From positions 656,872-720,871 of the forward strand of contig NZ_LQBQ01000012.1 in the NCBI RefSeq assembly GCF_001507595.1: a stretch of 64,000 bases of DNA. Direction: 5' to 3'. Source of the DNA: Ruegeria marisrubri (GTDB taxonomy: Bacteria > Pseudomonadota > Alphaproteobacteria > Rhodobacterales > Rhodobacteraceae). Made by a program: the position numbers and the translations under genes. A model generated the notes under the pieces. It made no database searches and was not told the DNA's origin. It saw only the letters and a program-made list of their open reading frames with translations. Of the stretch, positions 56,459 through 64,000 are shown one piece after another. Each line of letters begins with the position of its first letter. Position 1 is the stretch's first letter.

Positions 56459-57515
56459 CCTGACACCCCGACAGTTTTTTGCTGCCAATATGGCAGCCTT
56501 GCTACGCGACAACCTGCACGCCTATGTCCACCGCGCGTTTCTCGAACTCTACCCCGGCATCGCTTTTTTACCGGCCTTCTACATCCGCGCCATCTGTCAT
56601 CAGCTCGAACGCGTGGAGCGGGGCGAGGTTCGTCGCCTTCTCATCATTCTGCCACCCCGGCACCTGAAATCGCACTGTGCCAGCGTGGCCTTCTCGACCT
56701 GGTTTCTGGCCCGGAACCCTTCGATGACGGTGGTCGGGGCAAGCTACAATGCGGACCTCGCCCAGACATTCAGCGCACTGGCGCGCCGGATCCTGGAGGC
56801 GCCCTGGCATCGCGCGGCGTTTCCACATCTTCTGCTGGACCCTCGAAAGGCCTCGGCCGAAGAACTGCGGATACGAAACTTTGGCGGCCGCAGGATCGCG
56901 ACGTCGGTGGGGGGCACCTTTACAGGCAAGGGGACCAACCTCACCATCATCGATGATCCGATCAAGGCCGATGATGCCTTCTCGGAGGCAAGGCGGGACG
57001 ATGTGTTCAACTGGATCACTTCGACGGTTATCAGCCGCTTTGACGATCCAAAGCGGGGTGCGATGGTCGTGGTCGCTCAGCGCCTGCACGTTGATGATCT
57101 TCCGGGGCGGTTGATGGAAGCAGGCGGTTGGGAGGTTCTTCAGCTTCCGGCAATTGCGCCGGTAGCATCCGAAATAGGCATCGGCTCCGGGCTGGTCTGG
57201 AATCGAGAACGCAACGAACTTCTCCATCCCGAAAGGATTGATGAAGGGACACTGGAACAGATCCGCAAGGAACTCGGAGATTTTGCGTTTAAGGCGCAGT
57301 ACCAGCAGCAACCAGCGCCCACGGATGGGCATATCATCCGCACTGAACGCTTTGGCACCTACAATAAGCCCTTGCCGCGTCATCATTTTGAAGCTGTGGT
57401 TCAGAGTTGGGATCTCGCCGTCGTTCCTGGCAACACTAATGACTACACGGTTTGCACGACCTTCCGAGCGTGGATCCCGCCGACATCGAAATTTCAGTCA
57501 AGGACAATGTCCTGA
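56451..57515 (+). pseudogene. Phage terminase large subunit, 3'-truncated
   Basis: The first about 340 residues form a normal large terminase. It has a P-loop-like LLIILPPRHLKSHCASVAF, a Walker B-type TIIDDPIKADDAFSEARRD, a QQQPAP coupling region, and the first nuclease aspartate in AVVQSWDLAVVPGNTNDY. Homology stops near base 57,465, and the last ~16 codons are out-of-frame hsp20 sequence. The rest of the RNase H-like nuclease domain, usually another 100-150 residues, is missing. DNA packaging by this protein is therefore unlikely. The start at 56451 overlaps DUF5681. Confidence 0.85.
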
Positions 57516-57730
57516 CGATTTCGGGCGAACGCAAGATGCCAGAAGTGCCCGAAGGTGCGCGCTGGCACCGCAACGAGCGGGAATACGGCAAATTCACCCG
57601 AGCGATCCGGCTGCCGTTCCAGGCCTCTGACGACAAGGTCGAGGCGCGGATGGCAAACGGTGTGCTGAGGATCGCTGTCGGCCGCCCCGAAGAGGACCTG
57701 CCGAAAAGAATCGAGATCAAGGCCGCGTAA
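57452..57730 (+). pseudogene. Hsp20 small heat shock protein, N-terminally truncated
   Basis: The frame begins within the alpha-crystallin domain: VDPADIEISVKDNVLTISGE, then GKFTRAIRLPFQASDDKVEA, NGVLRIAVGRPEE and a C-terminal I-x-I type RIEIKAA. A complete Hsp20 would have about 45 more residues before VDPADIE. Upstream sequence is terminase. A TTG at 57452 could still start a 92-residue product, but the N-terminal arm and first beta strands are lost. Hence it is probably non-functional. The next hsp20 starts 14 bp downstream. Confidence 0.82.
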
Positions 57731-57744
57731 GAGGAGGACGGATC

Positions 57745-58143
57745 ATGAACACCGAAGTCACTCAAACCGCCGACAAGACCCCGGCCGAGACGCCGGAAAC
57801 CACGACGGGTGGCCGCATCTACAGGCCGCTCACCGATATCGTCGAAACCGACGAGGGCGTGACCCTGATGCTCGAAATGCCCGGCGTTGCGGCAGAGGAT
57901 GTGGATGTCACGCTTGAAAAGCGCGTTCTGACGATCCGAGGCAAGGTGCATCCCGCCCATCCCGAAAAGCTGCAACTGGCCTATGCCGAGTACGGCGAAG
58001 GCGATTTCGAGCGGGCTTTCACACTTTCCGACGACTTCGATCCCGAAAAGATCGGCGCGTCGGTCGCGAATGGTGTGCTGACCGTGACGCTGCCCCGCGC
58101 GGAACAGGCTCAGCCCAAGAAGATTACTGTGACGGCTTCGTGA
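57745..58143 (+). CDS. Hsp20/alpha-crystallin small heat shock protein (132 aa)
   Basis: This ATP-independent holdase has a short polar N-terminal arm (about 1-25, TQTADKTPAETPETT) and an alpha-crystallin domain (about 27-120). The domain includes TDIVETDEGVTLMLEMPGVA, VDVTLEKRVLTIRGK, FERAFTLSDDFDPEKIGASV and NGVLTVTLPRAE. The C-terminus carries an ITV (I-x-I-like) motif. A GAGGAGGA ribosome site precedes the ATG. The GDFERAF and HPEKLQLAYAEY loops differ strongly from the third hsp20, so these are diverged paralogues rather than recent duplicates. Confidence 0.92.
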   Translation: MNTEVTQTADKTPAETPETTTGGRIYRPLTDIVETDEGVTLMLEMPGVAAEDVDVTLEKRVLTIRGKVHPAHPEKLQLAYAEYGEGDFERAFTLSDDFDPEKIGASVANGVLTVTLPRAEQAQPKKITVTAS

Positions 58144-58183
58144 TTGGCGCCGTCCGACCGTTTCGAACAAAGGAGGACTGACA

Positions 58184-58672
58184 ATGCAGATCAAGGACCT
58201 GATTCCCTGGGCTCGCAAGGATCAAGCGCCAGAGCCCAAGACGGATGACAACAACCCGATCGCAACGCTCCAGCGCGACATGAACCGCGTGTTCGAAAAC
58301 TTCTGGAACCGCGTGGGCGACTTGGACTGGCCCTGGAGCGGAGATGCGAAATCCGACGTCGTCGAGACCGAGGGTGCGGTCGAAGTGTCGATCGAACTGC
58401 CCGGGATGGATATGAAGGATATCGAGGTCACGGTGACCGACGACATGCTGACCATCAAGGGCGAGAAAAAGATCGAGCGGCAGGAGGAAAAGAAGGGCTA
58501 CTACCTGTCCGAACGCAGCTATGGTGCGGTGTATCGCACGATCCCGCTTCCTCCGGGCGTTGACGGCGAAAAGGCCGAGGCCAGCTTCAAGAACGGCGTT
58601 TTGACGATCAGGCTGCCGCAGACGCCCGAAGCTCAGGCCAAGGTCAAGCGCATCGAGGTGAAAAACGCCTGA
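58184..58672 (+). CDS. Hsp20/alpha-crystallin small heat shock protein (162 aa)
   Basis: This longer small heat shock protein has an N-terminal arm of about 55 residues containing DMNRVFENFWNRVGDLDWPW. The complete alpha-crystallin domain follows (about 58-150; SDVVETEGAVEVSIELPGMD, DDMLTIKGEKKIERQEEKKG, YGAVYRTIPLPPGVDGEKAE, FKNGVLTIRLPQ). The C-terminal I-x-I-type motif is IEV. AAGGAGGA precedes the ATG. It lies 40 bp after the second hsp20 and 62 bp before a Deg protease gene, forming an apparent holdase-protease operon. Confidence 0.93.
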   Translation: MQIKDLIPWARKDQAPEPKTDDNNPIATLQRDMNRVFENFWNRVGDLDWPWSGDAKSDVVETEGAVEVSIELPGMDMKDIEVTVTDDMLTIKGEKKIERQEEKKGYYLSERSYGAVYRTIPLPPGVDGEKAEASFKNGVLTIRLPQTPEAQAKVKRIEVKNA

Positions 58673-58685
58673 TCATCGGTCTCCC

Positions 58686-58712
58686 GCGCCGCGAGCGCCC
58701 GCCTCGCGGCGC
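58686..58712 (+). other. Intercistronic GC hairpin between hsp20 and deg
   Basis: A 9-bp perfect stem (58686-58694 with 58704-58712) has a 9-nt loop and no T-run. It sits between the hsp20 stop and the Deg ribosome site, where it could modulate message stability or relative output. Confidence 0.5.
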
Positions 58713-58734
58713 CATCTTCGCAAGGAGGTTTCCC

Positions 58735-60114
58735 ATGATTGGCCGAGTGGTTCTTGTCTTGCTCATGGCGCTCGGGGTTGCGAGCGGTCCGGCCGGCGCC
58801 CAGTTCGCAGCCGCGGAGGCTGACGCGCGTGGCATACCCACGATCGCGCCGCTGATCGACGCAATCGACGACGCCGTCGTGAACATTTCGGTGGTTTCGG
58901 AGCGGCCGGCACAGTTGACGCCGTTGTTCCGCGACCCGTTCTTTCAGCCTTTCCTGCCACCGCTGGAACAGCTGCCGCCACAACGGCAGATGAGCGCCGG
59001 TTCCGGCGTCATAGTGGACGCGGAGGAAGGCTACGTTCTGACCAACAATCACGTGGTCGAGAACGCGGATGAAATCAGAATAACCCTGCGGGACAACCGC
59101 AAGTTCGAGGCCGAATTGATCGGACGGGATCCGGCGACCGACATCGCCGTGCTGCAGATCGAGGCGGATGACCTGACCGACATACCGCTGGGCGATTCCG
59201 ACGACCTCCGCGTGGGCGACTTCGTCGTGGCCATTGGCAACCCCTTCGGTCTGGGGCAGACCGTGACCAGCGGGATCGTTTCGGCGTTGGGGCGTTCCGG
59301 TATCAACCCGGAAGGCTACGAGGACTTCATTCAGACGGACGCCTCGATCAATCCCGGCAACTCGGGCGGCGCGCTGGTCACGCTGGATGGTAGGCTCGTG
59401 GGCATCAACACCGCGATCATTGCGCCAAACGGCGGTGGCAATGTCGGCATCGGTTTTGCCGTGCCCATTGACATGGCCATGGCCGTCATGGAGCAACTCG
59501 TGGAGTTCGGCGAAGTCCAGCGAGGCCGCCTTGGAGTCATGATCCAGGATCTCACGCCGGATCTTGCCGCAGCGCTTGGCGTCGAAGCCGAAACCGGTGC
59601 GGTGGTGTCTTCCGTGGAACCCGACACACCGGCCGACGCCGCGGGGCTGGCTGCCGGTGATGTGATCGTTGCAGTTGACGATGAGGCGGTCGAAGGCTCG
59701 GCCGATCTGCGTCAGAAGATCGGGCTTCGACGTCCCGGTGAGGAAGTCCAAATTGCCTACCTGCGCGATCAAGAGAGACGGACCGCCGTGGTGCGGTTGG
59801 CAGATGCCGGTGGGCGGCATGCCACCGTGCGCGGTCGCGATAGTTCGGACGTTTTAGCCGGTGTCCGCCTCTCGCCGCTGGATCGGTCGCATCCGGCTTG
59901 GGGCGAGGTGGATGGCGTCGTCGTAACGGAGATCGCGCCAGGAAGCCGCGCCGCGCGGGCTGGACTGGAAGCGGGTGACGTGATCACCGCCGTCAACCGG
60001 AGGCCCGTGGACTCGATCCGCGACATAGACCGCGCGCTCGAAGAGGCCCCAGGCGCCGTCGCTCTGACGGTTTGGCGCGAAGGTCGGCTCATATTGGTGG
60101 TTCTGCGGACTTAA
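58735..60114 (+). CDS. Deg/HtrA family periplasmic serine protease (island copy)
   Basis: This 459-residue DegQ-like protease has a signal peptide (to about residue 22, ending GAQ). The catalytic His is in LTNNHVVENADEI, Asp in DIAVLQIEADD and Ser in NPGNSGGALVTLDG. Two PDZ domains follow (about 260-345 and 375-455; TPADAAGLAAGDVIVAVDDE, GSRAARAGLEAGDVITAVNR). It is clearly diverged from the 478-residue DegP at 18478, so it is not a local duplicate. An AAGGAGG site precedes the ATG. It would act in the periplasm, whereas the Hsp20 proteins upstream are cytosolic. Confidence 0.93.
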   Translation: MIGRVVLVLLMALGVASGPAGAQFAAAEADARGIPTIAPLIDAIDDAVVNISVVSERPAQLTPLFRDPFFQPFLPPLEQLPPQRQMSAGSGVIVDAEEGYVLTNNHVVENADEIRITLRDNRKFEAELIGRDPATDIAVLQIEADDLTDIPLGDSDDLRVGDFVVAIGNPFGLGQTVTSGIVSALGRSGINPEGYEDFIQTDASINPGNSGGALVTLDGRLVGINTAIIAPNGGGNVGIGFAVPIDMAMAVMEQLVEFGEVQRGRLGVMIQDLTPDLAAALGVEAETGAVVSSVEPDTPADAAGLAAGDVIVAVDDEAVEGSADLRQKIGLRRPGEEVQIAYLRDQERRTAVVRLADAGGRHATVRGRDSSDVLAGVRLSPLDRSHPAWGEVDGVVVTEIAPGSRAARAGLEAGDVITAVNRRPVDSIRDIDRALEEAPGAVALTVWREGRLILVVLRT

Positions 60115-60139
60115 GTCCGGTTGCAACAAACATGGGCGC

Positions 60140-60168
60140 CTCCGAACCGAGTGAACTTCGGTTCGGAG
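60140..60168. terminator. Candidate bidirectional terminator between deg and the P-type ATPase
   Basis: A perfect 11-bp inverted repeat (60140-60150 with 60158-60168, loop of seven) begins 26 bp after the deg stop and lies between two convergent genes. It has no clear T-run in either direction, so termination is inferred from position and symmetry. Confidence 0.5.
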
Positions 60169-60210
60169 TAGCCTTGCGATCGGGACTTGGACACTGCCAG
60201 CTTCCCTCAT

Positions 60211-62904
60211 TCAGTCACTGCCCGCCGCCGACAGCCTCAGGCGCAGCTGTTTCTCCATTTCGATGATGGCGAAGAAGGCCAGGCCAACGCCGATGACGAT
60301 GGCTCCGTCCAGCAGGGAAACGGGCCGTGTTTCGAACAGGCGGTGCATGAACGGCGCGTAGGTGAACAGCAACTGCCCCGCCACCACGATCACTAAGCAG
60401 ATCCAGACCGCCTGGGTGCCGCGCACGGCTTCCCATGTCAGCGAGGTCGTGTGGAAGTTGCGGATAAAGAAAAGGTGGAAGATTTCGAGAACGATGAGCG
60501 TGTTGACGCAGAGCGTGCGGGCGAGTTGCAGATCATAGCCTCGGTCGAGCGCGTAGTTGTAGACACCGTAGGTTCCGACCACGAAAAGGATCGACACCAG
60601 CACCACATGCCAAACCAGCGTGCGGTCGAGCACCGGGGCGTCCACGGGCAGTGGAGGACGGCGCATGATGCCCGGTTCGGTGCGTTCGAAGGCGAGTGCC
60701 ACCCCCAGCGAGCCGGCGGTCACGAGGTTGATCCAGAGAATCTGGATCGCCGAAAGGGGCATGGCAAAACCCCATAGTAGGGCGAGGATGACGACGGCGG
60801 CCTCGCCGGAATTGGTCGGCAGCGTCCAACTGATGACCTTCCGGATGTTTTCGAACACAGTCCGGCCTTCGCGCACCGCCGCCACGATCGATGCGAAATT
60901 GTCGTCTGTCAGCACCAGATCGGCGACCTCCTTGGCCGCGTCCGAACCGGTGATGCCCATCGCCACGCCGGCATTGGCGCGCTTGAGCGCCGGGGCGTCG
61001 TTCACTCCGTCTCCGGTCATGGCCACGATCTCTCCCTTCGCCTGAAGGGCGTTTACCAACCGAAGCTTGTGTTCCGGCGTGGCGCGCGCAAAGACGTTGG
61101 TCAGTGACGCCTCCTCGATCAGCTGCGCGTCGTCCAGAGCATCGATGTCGCGTCCGGTCAGCACCAGGGCGGGCGCATTGAGCCCGATCCGGGCAGCGAT
61201 GGCTGCGGCGGTGGCAGCGTGGTCGCCCGTGATCATCTTGACCGAGATGCCGGCGCTTTGGCATTCGGCCACCGCCGCGGTTGCCTCGGAGCGCGGCGGG
61301 TCGATCAACCCGACCAGCCCGATGAAAATCAACCCTTCCTCAAGGGTCTTTTGCGACAGCGTCCGGGACTTTTCCACCGCACGACAAGCAAGCGCGATCA
61401 CGCGCTGGCCTTCGGCGGCCATGCTGTCTGTTTGCGCATGCCAAAACGAAGGGTCGATCGGTTCGGAACTGCCAGCGGCTGCCATTTGTGTCTTGCACAG
61501 TGCAAGAATGGCCTCTGGCGCGCCCTTGACGTGCACCCTGGTCTCGCCGTCGGGCAGGCGGTCGAGCGTCGCCATGTAGCGGTATTCGGCGTCGAAAGGC
61601 ATGACGGCGAGGCGTTCGAAATGGTCCCGGTCGCCGAGGCGACCGGCCTTTTCGGCGAGAACAAGCAGCGCCGCCTCCATGGGATCGCCGCTTGTTTCCC
61701 GGCCGGTCTGCCGGTCCAGAAAGGTGCTGTCGTTGCAAGCAAGCGCCGTTTCGACAAGAGCGGCGAACGCAGCATCGCCATCAAGGGTGGTGTCCGAAGA
61801 GGGCAGAATCTCGCCTGTCGGAAGGTAGCCGTCGCCCGTGACCTCATAGCGCGTCGCGGAGGTCCGCAGCGAGGCCACCATCATCTCGTTGCGGGTCAGC
61901 GTGCCCGTTTTGTCGGTGCAAATCACCGTCACCGCCCCCAACGTATCGATCGCCGGCAGACGGCGCACGATGGCGTGCCGCGAAGCCATCTTCCGCACGC
62001 CAACCGCAAGGGTGATGGTCAAGACGGCCGGCAGCCCTTCGGGTATTGCCGCCACCGCAAGGCCGACGACGGTCATGAACAGGGTCTCGAACGGATGGTT
62101 CTGAACGAAATAGCCGTAAACCAACAGCAACCCTGCGCCAAACAGGATCAGCGCCGTGATCCAACGCGCAAAGATATCCATCTTTCGCAAAAGCGGCGTT
62201 GTCAGTTCTTCGATCCCGCCGAGCAGGCGGCTGATCCGGCCGATCTCGGTTGACGCGCCGGTTGCCGTCACGACTGCGCGGGCTTGGCCAGCCACGACCA
62301 GAGTGCCGGCAAACAGCATTGATTGCCGCTCGCCCAAGGCCGCGTCCTCAGCCGCGGGCGCGGTGGTCTTTTCGACAGGCACCGACTCGCCTGTCAGGAT
62401 GGCTTCCTGAGCCTTCAGCCTGTTGGCCTCGACCAGCCGGGCGTCGGCGGGAACCCGGTTGCCTGCCTCAAGCAGGATCATGTCTCCGGGGACGAGATCG
62501 GCCGCAGAGATGCGCCGACGCTGTCCGTCGCGCAGGACCGTGGCCATGGGCGCCAGCATCCGGTGCAGCGCCGCTATGGCGGCCTCGGCGCGCCCTTCCT
62601 GGACGAAGCCGATCGCGGCATTGACCAACACCACCGCAAGGATCACGCTGGTATCCACATAATGGGCCAGGCTGGCCGTGATCACCGCGGCGGCGATCAG
62701 GACATAGATCAAGAGATTGTGGAACTGCCTCAGAAACCGTCTGACTGGTCCGGCGCTCTGCGCGCCGGGCAGGGAGTTTTGCCCGAAACGGGACAGCCGG
62801 CGAGCAGCCTCCTGCTCGCTTAGCCCGTAGGGGTCGGAAGCCAACCTGGCCAGCACCGCCTCGGCCGGAAGTGCATGCCAGGCTTGATGCGTTGCTATCG
62901 GCAT
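60211..62904 (-). CDS. P-type cation-transporting ATPase (P2A/PacL-like)
   Basis: This ion pump of about 897 residues has an N-terminal cation-ATPase domain (WHALPAEAVLARLASDPYGL, then LSRFGQNSLPG), the actuator loop AILTGESVPVEK, and the membrane PEGLPAVLTITLAVG ion site. The phosphorylation motif is CTDKTGTLTRNEMM with Asp331, followed by the hinge MTGDGVNDAPALKRANAGVA. The C-terminal membrane domain includes ILWINLVTAGSLGVALAFER. The PEGLP motif points to the calcium/sodium/magnesium branch; the ion is not certain. The ATG at 62904 is preferred because homology starts there. In-frame starts at 62952 and 63180 also exist. Confidence 0.9.
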   Translation of the reverse strand: MPIATHQAWHALPAEAVLARLASDPYGLSEQEAARRLSRFGQNSLPGAQSAGPVRRFLRQFHNLLIYVLIAAAVITASLAHYVDTSVILAVVLVNAAIGFVQEGRAEAAIAALHRMLAPMATVLRDGQRRRISAADLVPGDMILLEAGNRVPADARLVEANRLKAQEAILTGESVPVEKTTAPAAEDAALGERQSMLFAGTLVVAGQARAVVTATGASTEIGRISRLLGGIEELTTPLLRKMDIFARWITALILFGAGLLLVYGYFVQNHPFETLFMTVVGLAVAAIPEGLPAVLTITLAVGVRKMASRHAIVRRLPAIDTLGAVTVICTDKTGTLTRNEMMVASLRTSATRYEVTGDGYLPTGEILPSSDTTLDGDAAFAALVETALACNDSTFLDRQTGRETSGDPMEAALLVLAEKAGRLGDRDHFERLAVMPFDAEYRYMATLDRLPDGETRVHVKGAPEAILALCKTQMAAAGSSEPIDPSFWHAQTDSMAAEGQRVIALACRAVEKSRTLSQKTLEEGLIFIGLVGLIDPPRSEATAAVAECQSAGISVKMITGDHAATAAAIAARIGLNAPALVLTGRDIDALDDAQLIEEASLTNVFARATPEHKLRLVNALQAKGEIVAMTGDGVNDAPALKRANAGVAMGITGSDAAKEVADLVLTDDNFASIVAAVREGRTVFENIRKVISWTLPTNSGEAAVVILALLWGFAMPLSAIQILWINLVTAGSLGVALAFERTEPGIMRRPPLPVDAPVLDRTLVWHVVLVSILFVVGTYGVYNYALDRGYDLQLARTLCVNTLIVLEIFHLFFIRNFHTTSLTWEAVRGTQAVWICLVIVVAGQLLFTYAPFMHRLFETRPVSLLDGAIVIGVGLAFFAIIEMEKQLRLRLSAAGSD

Positions 62905-63216
62905 TGGCTGCTCGACCTTCCGGCCCGAATTCTGGAGGCTGCTTTTGTTCATTTCGGTCTTGGTCACTATGGCTCGGTTGCCGTTGTCGGTCCAATCGAT
63001 ACCGCTCTGAATGACCCGCCAGGCCGACGCGGGGTCCGAGGGTATGTTGCCGATGAAGAGGGGCGTCGGCAACAGGAAGTCGCCAAACATTGCGAAAAGC
63101 GCCGCCGCGGGGGAAAGCGAACCTCGGGCCCGAGGAGAACGGGCGTAAAAAAGACTTCTGTCTTGTAGATCTTCGGACACCGGCGAATCCGGTCTTGAGA
63201 TCGTTCACGTCACGCT
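62905..63216. other. Intergenic region upstream of the P-type ATPase
   Basis: About 310 bp lie between the ATPase start and the end of the repeat-protein gene on the same strand. The ATPase frame stays open to 63180, but the extra ~90 residues have no family resemblance, so I treat this as a promoter region. No hairpin with a T-run marks the end of the repeat-protein gene on the minus strand. Confidence 0.55.
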
Positions 63217-64000
63217 TCAGGTAAATAGCGTGTCAACAAATTCAAAATCGACGTAGTCGGTTCGCAAGGGTTCACCTTTGTCCTTGAAACCCACGATCTC
63301 GATCACGTCCCCGGCGGACAGCGCCACGCCGCTTATGGTGCGCTCGGCAAATGAGGACTGATCCGCAAATTTGCCGCCGGCATCGAGATCCCAGACAAAG
63401 CTGTCGATCTGGGTGCCGTTCACCAGAACGCTCATCTGCGACTGTCCGTCGGATTCATCGAAATGGCCGATAGTCAGATCGTAGATGCCGTCGCTCTGAG
63501 CGAAAGTGTAGGCCGCGCGCTGTTCGCCTGCGTTGCCGGCCTTCAGGAATTGACCATTGGACGCGTGGCCGTTGTTCTTCACGACAAAGCCGCTCAAGAT
63601 GGTGAAGGTCTCCGCCTCGACCCGGAACGGATCTGATGGCGGTGGCGGTGGCGGCGAGGACAGATCGACCGTGAAGCCATCCAGCGTCGGGTCGGCGGCC
63701 ACCGGGTTGCCGCTGGTGTCCAGCACCTCGCCCGCCGCGCCGTGCGCGGCGTGCCGTCGCTGGCGGTGTCGAGGCTGACGCCGGTCACCGAGAGCGCGCC
63801 GCCGGGTCCGGTGACGGTGATGTCGCCGACGTCGATGCTGGCGGTGTCGATGGCCACGTTGTCCGTGAAGGTGACGGTGACGTCGGTGGTCGTCGTTCCG
63901 ACGTGGGCCGGTCCGATATCGGGGGCCGAGGCGGACTGGACCACGGGCGCGGTGCTGTCGCCGCTGTCGGCGGTGAAACTGGCGAGGGTCGGATCGGCGG
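63217..64000 (-). pseudogene. 3' end of a large repeat protein with carbohydrate-binding-like tail; apparent frameshift
   Basis: Two minus-strand frames together encode one C-terminus. The upstream part (63,760-64,000) holds a beta-sandwich repeat, VVQSASAPDIGPAHVGTTTT then TFTDNVAIDTASIDVGDITV and LSVTGVSLDTASDGTPRTA. The downstream part resumes with EVLDTSGNPVAADPTLDGFT, a PPPPPP linker and a domain beginning FRVEAETFTILSGFVVKNNG, which resembles CBM6/35-type modules. Residues expected between the two parts are missing and the frame changes near 63,735-63,760. The 5' end lies outside the window. It is probably an exported adhesin or polysaccharide-associated protein. Confidence 0.65.

Noticed and set aside
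56036..57515. Active prophage
   Set aside because: Only DUF5681 is intact. The recombinase, methyltransferase and terminase are all truncated, and no capsid, tail or lysis genes follow.
62953..63180. Longer N-terminus for the P-type ATPase
   Set aside because: The additional ~90 residues do not resemble any part of P-type ATPases, and family homology begins at the ATG chosen at 62904.

Overview
The window is GC-rich, densely coding chromosomal DNA from an alphaproteobacterium, most likely a marine Rhodobacteraceae (Roseobacter-group) species. The reasons are the gene families (a DUF4167 protein, a TrgA/TrgB/CysK tellurite locus as in Rhodobacter sphaeroides, a GcvT-type dimethylglycine/sarcosine dehydrogenase-like enzyme, a BCCT betaine transporter, photolyase next to cyclopropane fatty acid synthase) and the local gene orders. 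No CRISPR array, rRNA or intact insertion sequence was seen.

Positions 1-20,000 are housekeeping: the end of prfA with prmC, a DUF4167 gene, a minus-strand envelope operon lptG-lptD-surA-pdxA-rsmA, pepA-holC, a minus-strand set (ABC-F, ACT, MarC, retropepsin-like protease), ndk, a TfoX-C protein, a cytochrome P450, and a degP/response regulator/histidine kinase group. lptF, expected between pepA and lptG, is absent; only about 230 bp separate the two genes. Positions 19,915-20,805 hold no credible gene but contain a chain of predicted hairpins ending in a strong plus-strand terminator.

Positions 20,806-29,556 are one long minus-strand gene run (small membrane protein, unknown exported protein, XerD, CorC-like protein, MFS transporter, FAD/GcvT oxidoreductase, MobA-like nucleotidyltransferase). 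It diverges from aroK-aroB. Then come an M50 protease, ssb, a lytic transglycosylase and a complete peptide-type ABC importer (binding protein, two permeases, fused double ATPase). miaA and pyrH are divergent and are followed by a BCCT transporter.

Positions 44,778-54,658 are a plus-strand stretch with a sulfur and stress flavour: cysteine desulfurase-like enzyme, photolyase, cyclopropane synthase, trgA, trgB, cysK, a DUF3772 MscS channel and AlaX. It ends at a tRNA-Ser(GGA).

From the tRNA on, the sequence looks like an accessory region: a cluster of GCAGGGAA repeats, the C-terminal remnant of a serine recombinase, the C-terminal remnant of a DNA methyltransferase, a DUF5681 gene, and a terminase cut off exactly where an N-terminally truncated hsp20 begins. 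Two intact hsp20 genes, a second Deg protease and a convergent P-type ATPase follow. This sHsp/Deg/ATPase set is the best candidate in the window for a little-described system, a compact proteostasis module spliced onto prophage debris. The window closes in the 3' end of a large repeat protein with a carbohydrate-binding-like tail, which carries an apparent deletion and frameshift.
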